A stretch of DNA of 64,000 bases from Pelobacter sp. (lineage in GTDB: Bacteria; Desulfobacterota; Desulfuromonadia; Geobacterales; Pseudopelobacteraceae): contig JAVBXN010000015.1 of assembly GCA_030824515.1 (NCBI GenBank), positions 101,003 through 165,002 on the forward strand, in the 5' to 3' direction. The notes beneath the pieces were generated by a model. The model worked only from the letters and a program-made list of their open reading frames with translations. It searched no databases and was not told the origin of the DNA. Positions within the stretch are counted from its first letter, which is position 1. Each line of letters starts with the position of its first letter. A program made the position numbers and the translations under genes. Positions 8,643-17,491 of this stretch are shown piece by piece.

Positions 8643-9452
8643 ATGATAACACGTGTTTCTGGAAATGTTGTCCGGCTCTGGCTCGCAGTTGCTGCGGTCC
8701 TGTTATTGACCGTAACGGCGCGGACTGCCGACGCGCGGAACGAACTCTGGCAGAGTCGCGACCAGTTCGTGGCCCTGGAACGCCAGGATTCCGACGGGAA
8801 TACACGGATCACTGCCAATGATCACCCCGTTGAGATTTCGCTGGACAGGCTCACCTCGATACTCGGCTCGATAAAAGTCAGATTAGCGGATAGCGAAAAA
8901 CCCGGCTCGCTTTTTACCGCAGCAGCCGTGCAGGTCTTGGCGCCGCATCTGCAAAAAGCCCTTAGACAGGCAGCTCCCGGCCAGGATGTGGTCTTTGCGA
9001 TTTTTGGGTTGCACGATGCGTTGTACGGTCTTGCCAAGAGCCCCAGGGTGACCACCGGACGTGTTTTTTTCAAGGCCGGCAAGCTCAACCTGATCGTCGG
9101 TCAGGTTCAGAAGGATGTCAACGAGCGCGAGGACCGTCGCCTCTCGCCGTTTACACCTGGCAGCAGGCAGAAACAGGCCAGCGGGGAGTGGACACTGTTG
9201 GCTGATACGCCACTTGTGCGCGGGGACTGGCTGGTTTTTAGTGAAGATTGGCAGGCTCCTGTCGTGCCCTCAGCCGTTGTAGAGAAAAAAGAGGCGTCTG
9301 TACCGGCTGCTGCCGTGCAACCGGCAAAGCGAAGCGAAGAGATCCGCAAACCGGCCGAACGGCTCATCATTCTCAAAGAGCTTAAGGAGAAAGGGTTGAT
9401 AACCGAAGATGAATACCGGGCCAAGCGTCAGGAAATATTGAACGGTATTTAG
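8643..9452 (+). CDS. Secreted protein with C-terminal SHOCT domain
   Basis: 269 residues from the ATG that follows AAAGGGAGG. A signal peptide (about 1-30, ending TADA) is followed by a domain of unknown function (about 35-195) with conserved-looking aromatic and basic residues. A low-complexity Ala/Glu/Lys linker leads to a short C-terminal helix pair (about 236-269, LIILKELKEKGLITEDEYRAKR) that matches the SHOCT oligomerisation domain. Found at the end of larger proteins, SHOCT usually mediates self-association. No enzymatic motif is seen. It stands between the terminator of the porin operon and a strong terminator at 9498, so it is probably a single-gene transcript. Confidence 0.65.
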   Translation: MITRVSGNVVRLWLAVAAVLLLTVTARTADARNELWQSRDQFVALERQDSDGNTRITANDHPVEISLDRLTSILGSIKVRLADSEKPGSLFTAAAVQVLAPHLQKALRQAAPGQDVVFAIFGLHDALYGLAKSPRVTTGRVFFKAGKLNLIVGQVQKDVNEREDRRLSPFTPGSRQKQASGEWTLLADTPLVRGDWLVFSEDWQAPVVPSAVVEKKEASVPAAAVQPAKRSEEIRKPAERLIILKELKEKGLITEDEYRAKRQEILNGI

Positions 9453-9497
9453 AGTGCTGTCCAGGTTTTATTAGACTTTTGACTGGTCGATATATTC

Positions 9498-9544
9498 AAC
9501 ATGAAATGCGAACCGAAATAATTGGTTCGCATTTCATGTTTTTA
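9498..9544 (+). terminator. Strong rho-independent terminator
   Basis: A 17-bp perfect stem (9498-9514 with 9524-9540) with a nine-base loop is followed by a run of T. It separates the SHOCT gene from the TetR gene. Confidence 0.9.
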
Positions 9545-9563
9545 AGAGTATATTTAAAACTGA

Positions 9564-9575
9564 TCAAACGTTTGA
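9564..9575. promoter_or_regulatory. Palindromic operator upstream of the TetR-family gene
   Basis: TCAAACGTTTGA is a perfect 12-bp palindrome 37 bp before the regulator's start. Its core CAAACGTTTG recurs at 10237-10246 downstream of the same gene. Two copies flanking a TetR gene are what an autoregulated repressor would show. Confidence 0.7.
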
Positions 9576-9611
9576 ATGATAATTGAGATCCTGCTTGTGG
9601 AGGAAATCTTT

Positions 9612-10202
9612 GTGGCTGATAACGATTGCCGAAAAAACCTGATTGTAGCAGCAGTCCCGCTGTTTGCCGCAAAAGGGCTGAACGGCGTGAGTGTACGCGA
9701 GCTGGCCAGCGCGGCCGGCGTCAACCTTTCCATGATCTCGTACTATTTCGGTGGTAAGGAAGGGCTGTATGCCGCGGTGCTGACTGAACAATTCGCCATT
9801 CTGGGAAAGCTGGAAGAGATCGAGCAGATGGAGGTTGATACGCTCCAGAAATTCGAACTTTATGTTCGCGCCACGGTTTCACGCTATCGCCGCAATCCAT
9901 ACCTGCTCCGCTTCTATACCAGTGAACTAACCAATCCGACCGCCTGCTTCGAGACGATCATAAAACCGGCGATCAAGAGGGTCGTACAGATGCTTCTGGA
10001 TACATTTGCCGATGGACTTTCCGACAGAAAGTTCAGGGATGACCTGAATCCTACCGATACGGTGCTGGCCCTGGCCGGGATGATCAATTTCTACTTTCTG
10101 CTGGAACCGGCAACGGCCGAACTGGTCGATCATGCTCCGGAGCGTGATGAACAGCTTATCCGTCATATCATGGATATTTTTACACGGGGGGTTCTCAGGT
10201 AA
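9612..10202 (+). CDS. TetR/AcrR-family transcriptional regulator
   Basis: 196 residues using the GTG start that sits five bases after GGAGGAAA; an upstream ATG at 9576 overlaps the operator and lacks a ribosome site. The N-terminal helix-turn-helix is clear: VSVRELASAAGVNLSMISYYFGGKEGLY (about 25-52). The rest is the all-helical ligand-binding and dimer domain, ligand unknown. The shared palindrome on both sides of the gene suggests that it represses itself and the small cysteine-pair protein at 10343, possibly with the aldehyde dehydrogenase further on. Confidence 0.9.
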   Translation: MADNDCRKNLIVAAVPLFAAKGLNGVSVRELASAAGVNLSMISYYFGGKEGLYAAVLTEQFAILGKLEEIEQMEVDTLQKFELYVRATVSRYRRNPYLLRFYTSELTNPTACFETIIKPAIKRVVQMLLDTFADGLSDRKFRDDLNPTDTVLALAGMINFYFLLEPATAELVDHAPERDEQLIRHIMDIFTRGVLR

Positions 10203-10233
10203 TGCTTCGGCTGTTTTTTTATGAATAGCACAA

Positions 10234-10249
10234 AAACAAACGTTTGTTT
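10234..10249. promoter_or_regulatory. Second palindromic operator with the same core
   Basis: AAACAAACGTTTGTTT is a perfect 16-bp palindrome, 95 bp upstream of the small CxxC protein. It contains the CAAACGTTTG core found at 9565-9574. Confidence 0.7.
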
Positions 10250-10342
10250 GATTGGGGGGCCATTGCTGATCACATTTTCAATGCTGACATGAAACGGACA
10301 CTTTTCAGAAATCAATCACAACAGCATGCAAAGGAGAAAATC

Positions 10343-10516
10343 ATGGAATCCAAAGACAAGTTTGAATGTGGAATCTGTTATTACCAGAGCCTGGCAAAAG
10401 ATTTCACGCCAATTACAGTAAGCGCGAATTTTGCAGCGCTTGAATGCCCTAAATGTCTGAATAACGATGGAGAAACTTTCAGGGAAGTTAACACGGAAGA
10501 AAAATTGGCCGCATAA
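10343..10516 (+). CDS. Small two-CxxC (zinc ribbon-like) protein
   Basis: 57 residues. The ATG follows AAGGAG at six bases; a longer reading from 10244 has no ribosome site and would run through the operator. Two cysteine pairs, CGIC near residue 9 and CPKC near residue 33, suggest a zinc ribbon or rubredoxin-like knuckle. Function unknown. It lies directly downstream of a palindromic operator and is closed by a terminator, so it is probably a single-gene unit controlled by the adjacent TetR protein. Confidence 0.65.
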   Translation: MESKDKFECGICYYQSLAKDFTPITVSANFAALECPKCLNNDGETFREVNTEEKLAA

Positions 10517-10552
10517 AAAAGCAGAAACGTCCGTTTTATCATGGAACTCACA

Positions 10553-10581
10553 AGCCGCCCCGATCCGGGACGGCTTTTTTT
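10553..10581 (+). terminator. Rho-independent terminator after the small CxxC gene
   Basis: The stem AGCCGcCCCG / CGGGaCGGCT has a three-base loop and one mismatch, and is followed by TTTTTTT. Confidence 0.88.
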
Positions 10582-10680
10582 GCGGGTATGCCGATAGATA
10601 AGGTTGCCTGCAAACAAATATGCGGTATCATTCGGGATGCTGTTAGGGGTGTAAGGTAATCATTAACGAGGGGGGCGTTT

Positions 10681-12102
10681 ATGCATGTAAAAGAAAAACT
10701 CTATATCGATGGCAACTGGGTATCACCTGTAGGGAGCGGATATCTGGAAGTAACTAATCCGTCCACAGAAGAGCTGATCGGCCGGATTCCGGCCGCAACC
10801 TGCGCTGATGCGGTGCAGGCGGTTGTCGCCGCCCGGAGAGCGGCGGACGCCTGGGGTCGCACTCCGGTTTCCGAGCGGATCGAATACCTGGCCAGAATCC
10901 AGCGGGGGCTTGCGGAGCGGACAGAGGAGATTGCAGCCACCATTACCGCCGAAGTCGGCATGCCGCTGAAGCTTTCGCGGCGGATACAGGCCGGGCTGCC
11001 GGTAGCTGTCTGGGAAAGTTATGTGAAACTGCTTGGAGAGTATGCTTTTGAAGAGCGGATCGGCAACTCGCTGGTGCTGCGAGAACCGGCCGGTGTGGTG
11101 GCCTGCATCACCCCCTGGAACTACCCGCTACACCAGGTGGTTGCCAAGGTGGCTCCGGCGCTGGCGGCCGGCTGTGCCGTAGTGCTCAAGCCGAGCGAGG
11201 TGGCGCCGCTTTCGGCCTTTATCCTGGCGGAGGTCATCCACGAGGCCGGGCTTCCGGCCGGAGTATTCAATCTGCTGACCGGCACCGGCGCGGAGGTGGG
11301 AGAGCATCTGGCGCAAGATCCGGATGTTGACCTGATCTCCTTCACCGGTTCGCTGCGGGCCGGCCGCAGGGTGGCGGAGCTGGCGGCCGGAACGGTCAAG
11401 CGGGTGACCCTGGAGCTGGGTGGCAAATCCGCCGCTGTCGTTCTCGACGATGCCGATCTGCCGACCGCGGTCAAGGCGACCGTGGCGGCCTGCTTCATCA
11501 ATTCCGGGCAGACCTGTACCGCGCATACCAGGCTGCTGGTGCCGGAGCAGCTCTACCAACAGGTGGTGGAGTTGGCATTGGCCGCTGCCGGCGCTTTTGC
11601 GCCGGGTGACCCCCTCAACGAGCAGACACGGCTTGGGCCGCTGGTTTCAGCTGCTCAGCGGGAGCGTGTACGTGATTACATCCGCCAGGGAATCGCGGAG
11701 GGCGCCGAACTGCTGCTGGGGGGCGCGGAGCCTCCCGATGGTCTGGCAACCGGTTTCTTCGTCCGCCCGACGGTTTTTGGCGGAGTCACCCCGGAGATGA
11801 CCATTGCCAGGGAAGAAATTTTCGGTCCGGTTCTGTCGATCATGACCTGCCGGGATGAAGATGATGCGGTTCGCATTGCAAATGGCACCATATATGGTTT
11901 GGCTGCGGCGGTATGGTCAGGAGATCCCCGGAGGGCGGAACGGGTGGCGCGCCGTCTCAGGGCGGGGCAGGTGGATATCAACGGCGGCTCATTCAATCTG
12001 CTGGCACCATTCGGTGGCTTCAAGCAGTCAGGTTACGGGCGGGAGCTGGGGGCATTCGGACTGGAGGAGTTTCTGGAGATAAAATCCATGCAATACAAGT
12101 AG
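10681..12102 (+). CDS. NAD(P)-dependent aldehyde dehydrogenase
   Basis: 473 residues, the usual length for the non-acylating ALDH superfamily. Visible landmarks are the Rossmann segment with the PWNYPL motif, FTGS, the general base Glu245 in LELGGK, the catalytic Cys279 in NSGQTCTA, and the C-terminal [12 protein letters not shown]. It oxidises an aldehyde to the acid with NAD(P)+ in the cytoplasm. GAGGGGGG precedes the ATG. It lies between terminators and may be a monocistronic unit. Together with the acylating enzyme at 17492 it gives the cell two fates for the aldehyde: direct acid, or acyl-CoA. Substrate specificity is not readable from sequence. Confidence 0.93.
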   Translation: MHVKEKLYIDGNWVSPVGSGYLEVTNPSTEELIGRIPAATCADAVQAVVAARRAADAWGRTPVSERIEYLARIQRGLAERTEEIAATITAEVGMPLKLSRRIQAGLPVAVWESYVKLLGEYAFEERIGNSLVLREPAGVVACITPWNYPLHQVVAKVAPALAAGCAVVLKPSEVAPLSAFILAEVIHEAGLPAGVFNLLTGTGAEVGEHLAQDPDVDLISFTGSLRAGRRVAELAAGTVKRVTLELGGKSAAVVLDDADLPTAVKATVAACFINSGQTCTAHTRLLVPEQLYQQVVELALAAAGAFAPGDPLNEQTRLGPLVSAAQRERVRDYIRQGIAEGAELLLGGAEPPDGLATGFFVRPTVFGGVTPEMTIAREEIFGPVLSIMTCRDEDDAVRIANGTIYGLAAAVWSGDPRRAERVARRLRAGQVDINGGSFNLLAPFGGFKQSGYGRELGAFGLEEFLEIKSMQYK

Positions 12103-12125
12103 CGGCGCATTGCACGCATCCCGAT

Positions 12126-12145
12126 GGGCGAACAGTTGTTCGCCC
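12126..12145. repeat. Perfect hairpin repeat GGGCGAAC-N4-GTTCGCCC
   Basis: An eight-bp perfect stem with a four-base loop lies 23 bases after the aldehyde dehydrogenase. It has no T-run and resembles a dispersed palindromic repeat rather than a terminator. Confidence 0.5.
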
Positions 12146-12181
12146 CTATTAACACCAAAGCGGCTTTATCTGATAATCGGG

Positions 12182-12209
12182 CGGGAGAAATCCCTCCCGT
12201 TTTATTTTT
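12182..12209 (+). terminator. Rho-independent terminator after the aldehyde dehydrogenase
   Basis: The stem CGGGAG / CTCCCG with a six-base loop is followed by TTTTATTTTT. Confidence 0.8.
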
Positions 12210-12296
12210 AATTAACAGATGCCCCGAAATTTGGTTGAGAGTTGCCACTGTATGAGTTAAAATGATGTTATAAAAGTGTGCTGGGTGGAGGCGGTC

Positions 12297-13457
12297 ATGT
12301 CGGATAGTTTTGAACTACGCAAGTTTGTTGCCCCTGAATTCATTTTCGGTGTGGGCGCCCGGAGTCTGGCCGGACGCTATGCCAAAAATTTGGGAGGGCG
12401 CAAGATTCTGGTGGTTTCCGATCCGGGCGTGGTAGCGGCCGGCTGGACCAAGGACGTGACTGACAGCCTCGTGGAGGCAGGGTTGCCGTTTGCTCTGTTC
12501 ACCAGTGTTTCACCCAATCCGAAGGTAGACGAGATCATGGCCGGTGTTGCTCTTTACCATGCCGAAAGGTGCAATGCTCTTGTCGCTGTGGGCGGCGGCA
12601 GTTCCATCGACTGTGCCAAGGGTATCGGTATTGTCGCCTCCAACGACAGGCATATCCTGCTGTTCGAAGGTGTGGATATGGTGCGGTTGCCGATGCCGCC
12701 CCTGATTTGTGTTCCGACCACCGGAGGCACCTCGGCGGACGTCTCGCAGTTCGTCATCATCAGTAATCCGCTGGAGAAGGTCAAATTCGCGATCATCAGC
12801 AAGTCGGTCGTTCCCGACCTGGCATTGATCGATCCGGCCACGCTGACCACGATGGATTCGTACCTGACCGCCTGCACCGGCCTGGATGCGCTGACCCACG
12901 CCATCGAGGCCTACGTCTCGACGGCCCGCTCGGCAATGACCGACCTGCACGCCCTTGAAGCCATCCGCCTTATTTCTGCCAATCTGCTCCCCTCCATCGC
13001 CAACCTCAACGACCTGGAATTACGCAGCAACGTGATGCAGGGCAGCCTGCAGGCGGGACTGGCCTTTTCCAATGCCATCCTGGGGGCTAACCACGCCATG
13101 GCCCATAGCCTGGGCGGGGCGCTGGACATCGCCCATGGCGAGTGTAACGCGATCCTGCTCGACCATGTGATCGCCTTCAACCAGCCGACCGCGCCGGAAC
13201 GTTTTGAACATATTGCCGAAGCGATGGGGCTGGACCTGCGCGGGAAAACCTCTGCCCAGAAAAAATCGGCGCTGCTCAATCACATCAGGGAGCTGAAAAC
13301 GGCTGCCGGTGTTGACCGGACGCTGAAAGAACTGGGGGTGGGGCGTGACGATGTAAAATTCCTCACCGACCATGCTCTAAGGGATCCCTGCATGGCCACC
13401 AATCCCAGGAAGGCATCCAAGCGCGACATCGAGGTGGTGTATGAAGAATCGCTCTGA
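12297..13457 (+). CDS. ercA: ErcA-type iron alcohol dehydrogenase (regulatory)
   Basis: 386 residues; the ATG at 12297 follows GGAGG at good spacing and is preferred over one 21 bases upstream. The sequence strongly recalls Pseudomonas ErcA over its whole length: ELRKFVAPEFIFG, KILVVSDPGVVAAGW, VSPNPK, VGGGSSIDCAKGIGI, PTTGGTSADVSQF, and the C-terminal [18 protein letters not shown]. Metal ligands are present near residues 197-201 (DALTH) and in NHAMAHSLGG and AHGECN. ErcA is an Fe-ADH homologue that acts in the signalling chain controlling ethanol oxidation. The next gene, a hybrid kinase, overlaps its end by 17 bases, as ErcS kinases neighbour ercA elsewhere. Whether it turns over alcohol or only senses it is unresolved. 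Confidence 0.9.
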   Translation: MSDSFELRKFVAPEFIFGVGARSLAGRYAKNLGGRKILVVSDPGVVAAGWTKDVTDSLVEAGLPFALFTSVSPNPKVDEIMAGVALYHAERCNALVAVGGGSSIDCAKGIGIVASNDRHILLFEGVDMVRLPMPPLICVPTTGGTSADVSQFVIISNPLEKVKFAIISKSVVPDLALIDPATLTTMDSYLTACTGLDALTHAIEAYVSTARSAMTDLHALEAIRLISANLLPSIANLNDLELRSNVMQGSLQAGLAFSNAILGANHAMAHSLGGALDIAHGECNAILLDHVIAFNQPTAPERFEHIAEAMGLDLRGKTSAQKKSALLNHIRELKTAAGVDRTLKELGVGRDDVKFLTDHALRDPCMATNPRKASKRDIEVVYEESL

Positions 13458-15084
13458 TGCTTCCGACCAGCTGGTCGTCCTGCAGAAGAAACTGGCCGGC
13501 TTCGGCGAATACTCCCTCCGCAAAACCTACTATCCCGAATTGCAGCAGAGCCTGGAGGACCTGCGCGAGAGCGAGGCCTTTCTGAAGAATATTGTCGATA
13601 ACATCCCGGCCATGGTCTTCGTCAAAGATGCGGTCGAGCTTCGCTACGTTGCTTTCAACAAAGCCGGCGAGGAGCTTTTGGGTTATTCCCGCGAAGAGCT
13701 GCTGGGCAAAAATGACCGCGACCTCTTTCCCGAAGAACAGGCGGCCTTCTTCACCGGCAAGGACCGGGAGGTGCTTGCGCGGGGTGATCTGCTGGAGATT
13801 CCCGAGGAGACTGTCAAGACACGGTCCGGTGAAGACCGCATCCTGCGTGTCAGGAAAATTCCGCTTTTTGACGTTGAGGGAAAGGCCCGCTACCTGCTGG
13901 GAATAGCGGAAGACATCACCGATCGCAAACGTCTGGAGGAGCAGCTGCTGCAATCCCAGAAGATGGAGGCTATCGGACAGCTGGCGGGAGGGGTGGCCCA
14001 CGATTTCAACAATATCCTGATGGTAATCATGGGTTACGGCAACATGCTGAAAATGGACCTGGGTCCGGACTTTCCCCATAAGGAAAAGCTGGAGCATATC
14101 ATCAAAGCTTCGGAGAGGGCTGCCCAACTGACCCGCAGCCTGCTGACCTTCAGCCGCAAACAGGTAATGAACCCCCAGCCGGCCAACCTGAATGATGTGG
14201 TCAAACAGGTCCGGCATTTCCTCGAGCGGATCATCGGCGAGGATATTCAGCTGAAGTCAGTGCTGGCCCCTGAAGAGTTGTCGGTGGTAGTCGACAGCGG
14301 CCAGATCGAACAGGTTCTGATCAACCTGGCAACCAATGCCCGCGATGCGATGCCGAAAGGCGGGATGCTGACTCTGGAAACCGGTGTAACGGAAGTGGAT
14401 GAACCATTCATTCAGGTCAACAGTTTTGGCAGGCCGGGACGATATGCGCTGATCTCGGTATCGGACACCGGCACCGGCATGGATGAAAAGACCAGGCTCA
14501 GGATTTTTGAACCATTTTTCACCACCAAGGAGGTGGGCAGGGGGACCGGGCTCGGCATGGCGATTGTCTACGGGATCGTCAAACAGCATCATGGTTTTGT
14601 CAACGTCTACAGCGAGCCGGGGATAGGGACCACCTTCCGCATCTATCTGCCCATCAGCACGGGTGAATTCGCCGGAAACGGGGAGAGCTTGGCTCCGGAA
14701 CCGCCGATGGGTGGCAGCGAATCGATCCTGGTGGCAGAAGATGACGTCGGTGTGCGCAAGCTGGTGCTGGAGGTGTTGACCGGTTTCGGCTACACGGTCA
14801 TCTCCGCTGAGAACGGACTGGAGGCGGTTGAACAATTCAAGGCAAACCGCGATTCGATCAAGCTGATCCTGATGGACATAATCATGCCCAGGATGAACGG
14901 CAAGGAAGCGTATCGGGAGATCAGGCTGATTGACCCCGACGTGAAGATTCTCTATACCAGCGGCTACACGCTGGATACGATACAGAGCCGCGATGTGATT
15001 GACGAAGGGGCGGAGCTGGTCATGAAGCCGATTCAGCCGCTTGAGCTTTTGCGGAAGGTGCGCGAGCTGCTCGACCGGCAATAG
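13441..15084 (+). CDS. PAS hybrid sensor histidine kinase (ErcS-like)
   Basis: 547 residues. A short coiled region leads to a PAS domain (about 45-165, [17 protein letters not shown]). HisKA follows with phospho-acceptor [11 protein letters not shown] (about 185), then HATPase with N box [16 protein letters not shown] and GRGTGLGMA, and a C-terminal receiver (about 430-545, acidic pair EDD, phospho-acceptor in [11 protein letters not shown], lysine in MKPIQP). No membrane segments, so the signal is cytoplasmic. It starts inside the end of ercA, which indicates translational coupling. The AcoR-like activator is encoded convergently 17 bases away. Phosphate probably passes to a separate regulator, since no DNA-binding domain is attached. 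Confidence 0.92.
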   Translation: MKNRSDASDQLVVLQKKLAGFGEYSLRKTYYPELQQSLEDLRESEAFLKNIVDNIPAMVFVKDAVELRYVAFNKAGEELLGYSREELLGKNDRDLFPEEQAAFFTGKDREVLARGDLLEIPEETVKTRSGEDRILRVRKIPLFDVEGKARYLLGIAEDITDRKRLEEQLLQSQKMEAIGQLAGGVAHDFNNILMVIMGYGNMLKMDLGPDFPHKEKLEHIIKASERAAQLTRSLLTFSRKQVMNPQPANLNDVVKQVRHFLERIIGEDIQLKSVLAPEELSVVVDSGQIEQVLINLATNARDAMPKGGMLTLETGVTEVDEPFIQVNSFGRPGRYALISVSDTGTGMDEKTRLRIFEPFFTTKEVGRGTGLGMAIVYGIVKQHHGFVNVYSEPGIGTTFRIYLPISTGEFAGNGESLAPEPPMGGSESILVAEDDVGVRKLVLEVLTGFGYTVISAENGLEAVEQFKANRDSIKLILMDIIMPRMNGKEAYREIRLIDPDVKILYTSGYTLDTIQSRDVIDEGAELVMKPIQPLELLRKVRELLDRQ

Positions 15085-15101
15085 TGCGGCAATTCAATTC
15101 T

Positions 15102-17099
15102 TCAGCGGTTCAGTAATGGAACCTTTCCATCAGCCTCCGCCAGGCTGCGCAGTTTTCTGTAGAGTGTGTTTCTGCCGATCCCCATTTTTCTGGCTGCCTC
15201 CGCAATATTCCCACCGGTCAGGTCTAGCGTCGAAGAAATCAGGCGCGCCTCCATTTCGGCCAGCAATGCATTCCCGGTGTTTCCGGCGCCATCAGGCCTG
15301 ATTGTCTGTTCCAAACCGGCTATCGCCCCGGCCTGTTCCAGGAAATCTCCGGAGAGGTCATCGTCGGTTATTTCGTTCCGGTCACCCAGCAGGGCGACGG
15401 CGGTTCTGAGCACGTTGTGCATCTGGCGGATGTTGCCGGGCCAGGGATGCTGTTCGAAGATGCGCAGCACGTGCGGGTGGATGGTGATGTATCTGCCGTC
15501 GCCGCAGAGGCTTTCGAGGATCTTGCCGGCCAGCAGCAGCCTGTCCTCACGCTCCCTCAGGCTTGGCAGGGTCAGCAGCAGTCCGTTCAGGCGATAGTAC
15601 AGGTCCTCACGGAAACTGCCGGCTGCCACCGAGTCCCGTACCCTGCGGTTGGTGGCGCAGATCACCGCAAGATCAACCCGGTGGCTGCCCGTGCCACCCA
15701 GCGGAGTCACCATCCGATCCTGCAGCACCCGCAACAGCCGCGCCTGGAACTGGAGCGGCATTTCCCCAATCTCATCCAGAAACAATGTGCCCTTGTCCGC
15801 TTCCCTGATTTTGCCGATCTGTCCTTTGCGTCGCGCCCCGGTAAAGGCACCTTCCTGGTAGCCGAACAGTTCCGATTCGATCAGTCCCTCCGGAATCGCT
15901 GCGCAGTTGATCGGGATGAACGGGCCGTTCCTGCGCGGGCCGGCCAGGTGCAGGGCCCGGGCCAGCAGTTCCTTGCCGGTTCCGGATTCACCCTCGATCA
16001 TGATCGGGATGTCGTGGTCCACGACCCTGAGCGCCTTGGCAATCAAGCCCTTCATCTTGGGATCGCCATGTTCCAGTTCGTCCAGCAGCATGCCATCCGG
16101 CCTGTTCTTGGCAGCGGCTGTTTTGACTTCGTCCGGTTTCCGGGGACTGATGGGGAGGAACGTCACCGGGGAAACCGCTGCGCCGGGCCAGATCCGCCCG
16201 TATACCTCCACGCCGGAGGCCAGCGGCAGCTTCAATACCGGCTGCGGCAGATAGCGGGATTTCTCCAGAAGCCTGGCAATGGTCAGCCTGAAGGTTGACA
16301 GGCAGGTCTGCCCCGAAATCCGGAATCGATCCAGTCCCAACTGCAGCAGGGCGCTGCGGTTGGCGGCCACCAGGTTGCCGTCGGGTGAGAATACGGCGAT
16401 TCCCTCATAGAGAGAGCCGATGAACTCCGGCCGTACATGGAAGCTGACTATGATGTCCTCCGGAAATTCCGGTGCGAACATCTGGTTTTCTATCATCTGG
16501 GCCGAGAGGCGCACCAGTGCGGTGGTGTGCTGCTGGTGAACCCGGTAATCGCCGGATACGTCCAGCGCTCCCAGTATGCCCCCTTTGGGATTGAAAATCG
16601 GAGTGGCGCAGCAGCTCAGGAAGCGGTTCTTGTCTATGAAATGCTCGCTGCTGTGAACCTGCACGGTCATCTGTTCTTCCAGCGCGGTCCCGATCGCGTT
16701 GGTGCCGTTAACCCCTTCGGACCAGATGCCGCCCGGTTTCAGGTAAACCTTCTGGGCCTGTTCCACGAAATCCGGGTCACCGATCGAGTGCAGTATTACC
16801 CCGTCGCTGTCCGCCAGCAGTACCATGCTGGATGAACCGGCAATCTCGTGGTAGAGGCTTTCCATCACCGGTTGGGAGCGGGTCAGGAAAATATCGTTGT
16901 TTTCCCGGCGTTGCATCAGGTCGTAGCGGGGGGTACAGCGGGTTTCGCCGCGCTCGATGCCGATACCGCGCTCGGCCGAACGCTGCCAGGAACGGATGAT
17001 GGTATCGGTGACGACTCCGGCCGGAATTATCCCGTGGGTCAGGAAATCTTCGCGGGCCCTGCGGACGCTTTCAAGCTTCTCTGCTGTAAAACTCCCCAT
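15102..17099 (-). CDS. AcoR-like sigma-54-dependent activator with GAF domain
   Basis: 665 residues from the ATG preceded by GGAG; a TTG 24 bases upstream is less likely. Domain order is an N-terminal GAF-type sensor (about 60-205, with VHSSEHFIDKN and NPKGGILGALDVSGDY as in AcoR), a PAS-like region (about 225-290), the AAA+ core (about 345-570, Walker A GESGTGKE, loop GAFTGA intact, Walker B FLDEIGEM) and a Fis-type helix-turn-helix (about 625-660, NIAEAARKMGIGRNTLYRKL). AcoR-class proteins activate acetoin, alcohol or aldehyde catabolic operons on binding the substrate or a product. The acylating aldehyde dehydrogenase lies divergently, with a sigma-54 promoter and a tandem repeat between the two genes, so it is the likely target. 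Confidence 0.93.
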   Translation of the reverse strand: MGSFTAEKLESVRRAREDFLTHGIIPAGVVTDTIIRSWQRSAERGIGIERGETRCTPRYDLMQRRENNDIFLTRSQPVMESLYHEIAGSSSMVLLADSDGVILHSIGDPDFVEQAQKVYLKPGGIWSEGVNGTNAIGTALEEQMTVQVHSSEHFIDKNRFLSCCATPIFNPKGGILGALDVSGDYRVHQQHTTALVRLSAQMIENQMFAPEFPEDIIVSFHVRPEFIGSLYEGIAVFSPDGNLVAANRSALLQLGLDRFRISGQTCLSTFRLTIARLLEKSRYLPQPVLKLPLASGVEVYGRIWPGAAVSPVTFLPISPRKPDEVKTAAAKNRPDGMLLDELEHGDPKMKGLIAKALRVVDHDIPIMIEGESGTGKELLARALHLAGPRRNGPFIPINCAAIPEGLIESELFGYQEGAFTGARRKGQIGKIREADKGTLFLDEIGEMPLQFQARLLRVLQDRMVTPLGGTGSHRVDLAVICATNRRVRDSVAAGSFREDLYYRLNGLLLTLPSLREREDRLLLAGKILESLCGDGRYITIHPHVLRIFEQHPWPGNIRQMHNVLRTAVALLGDRNEITDDDLSGDFLEQAGAIAGLEQTIRPDGAGNTGNALLAEMEARLISSTLDLTGGNIAEAARKMGIGRNTLYRKLRSLAEADGKVPLLNR

Positions 17100-17204
17100 T
17101 GGTTTTCTCCATGAAACCTGCAATCTGTGGATTATCTCAACAATTCAGGCGTCCAGTAGTTCTTTCGAATTATCCATGCCATTTCTGTGCCACAAAACAA
17201 TGTT

Positions 17205-17256
17205 ATGTGTCTCGTTGTGGAGCAGTCCGGATTCGGATGTGTCTCGTAATGGAACA
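17205..17256. promoter_or_regulatory. Tandem 20-bp element, candidate enhancer for the AcoR-like activator
   Basis: Two direct copies, ATGTGTCTCGTTGTGGAGCA (17205-17224) and ATGTGTCTCGTAATGGAACA (17237-17256), match at 17 of 20 positions. They are 32 bp apart, about three helical turns. Each is an imperfect palindrome (TGTnTC...GGAnCA). They lie 140-195 bp upstream of the sigma-54 promoter at 17399, the usual distance for an upstream activating sequence. Confidence 0.65.
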
Positions 17257-17398
17257 TGTTTATGCCCTCTTCCGGAAATATTCGGGCTGCCAGCATATTG
17301 ATAAGTGGTCACCCTCATTTTTTAACATACCGTAAATTCTGCAGATTATCCTGTCTAACAGTTTCTGTGATCCGTATTTAAAAAAATGTTTTATCGCT

Positions 17399-17414
17399 TG
17401 GCATGCACACTGCT
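17399..17414 (+). promoter_or_regulatory. Sigma-54 promoter of the acylating aldehyde dehydrogenase
   Basis: TGGCATG, four bases, CTGCT: GG and GC doublets exactly spaced with minor deviations in both boxes. It gives a leader of roughly 66 nt before the ATG at 17492. Confidence 0.75.
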
Positions 17415-17491
17415 CTATATCCGGACAAACGAAACTGAATCGTTATTTACCGGGTAATCGATCACCCCATCACACACAAAGGAGCTAAGAC

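Noticed and set aside
12210..12296. Sigma-54 site in front of ercA (TTGGTTGAGAGTTGCC)
   Set aside because: The GG-GC spacing is one base short and the -24 box lacks CAC.
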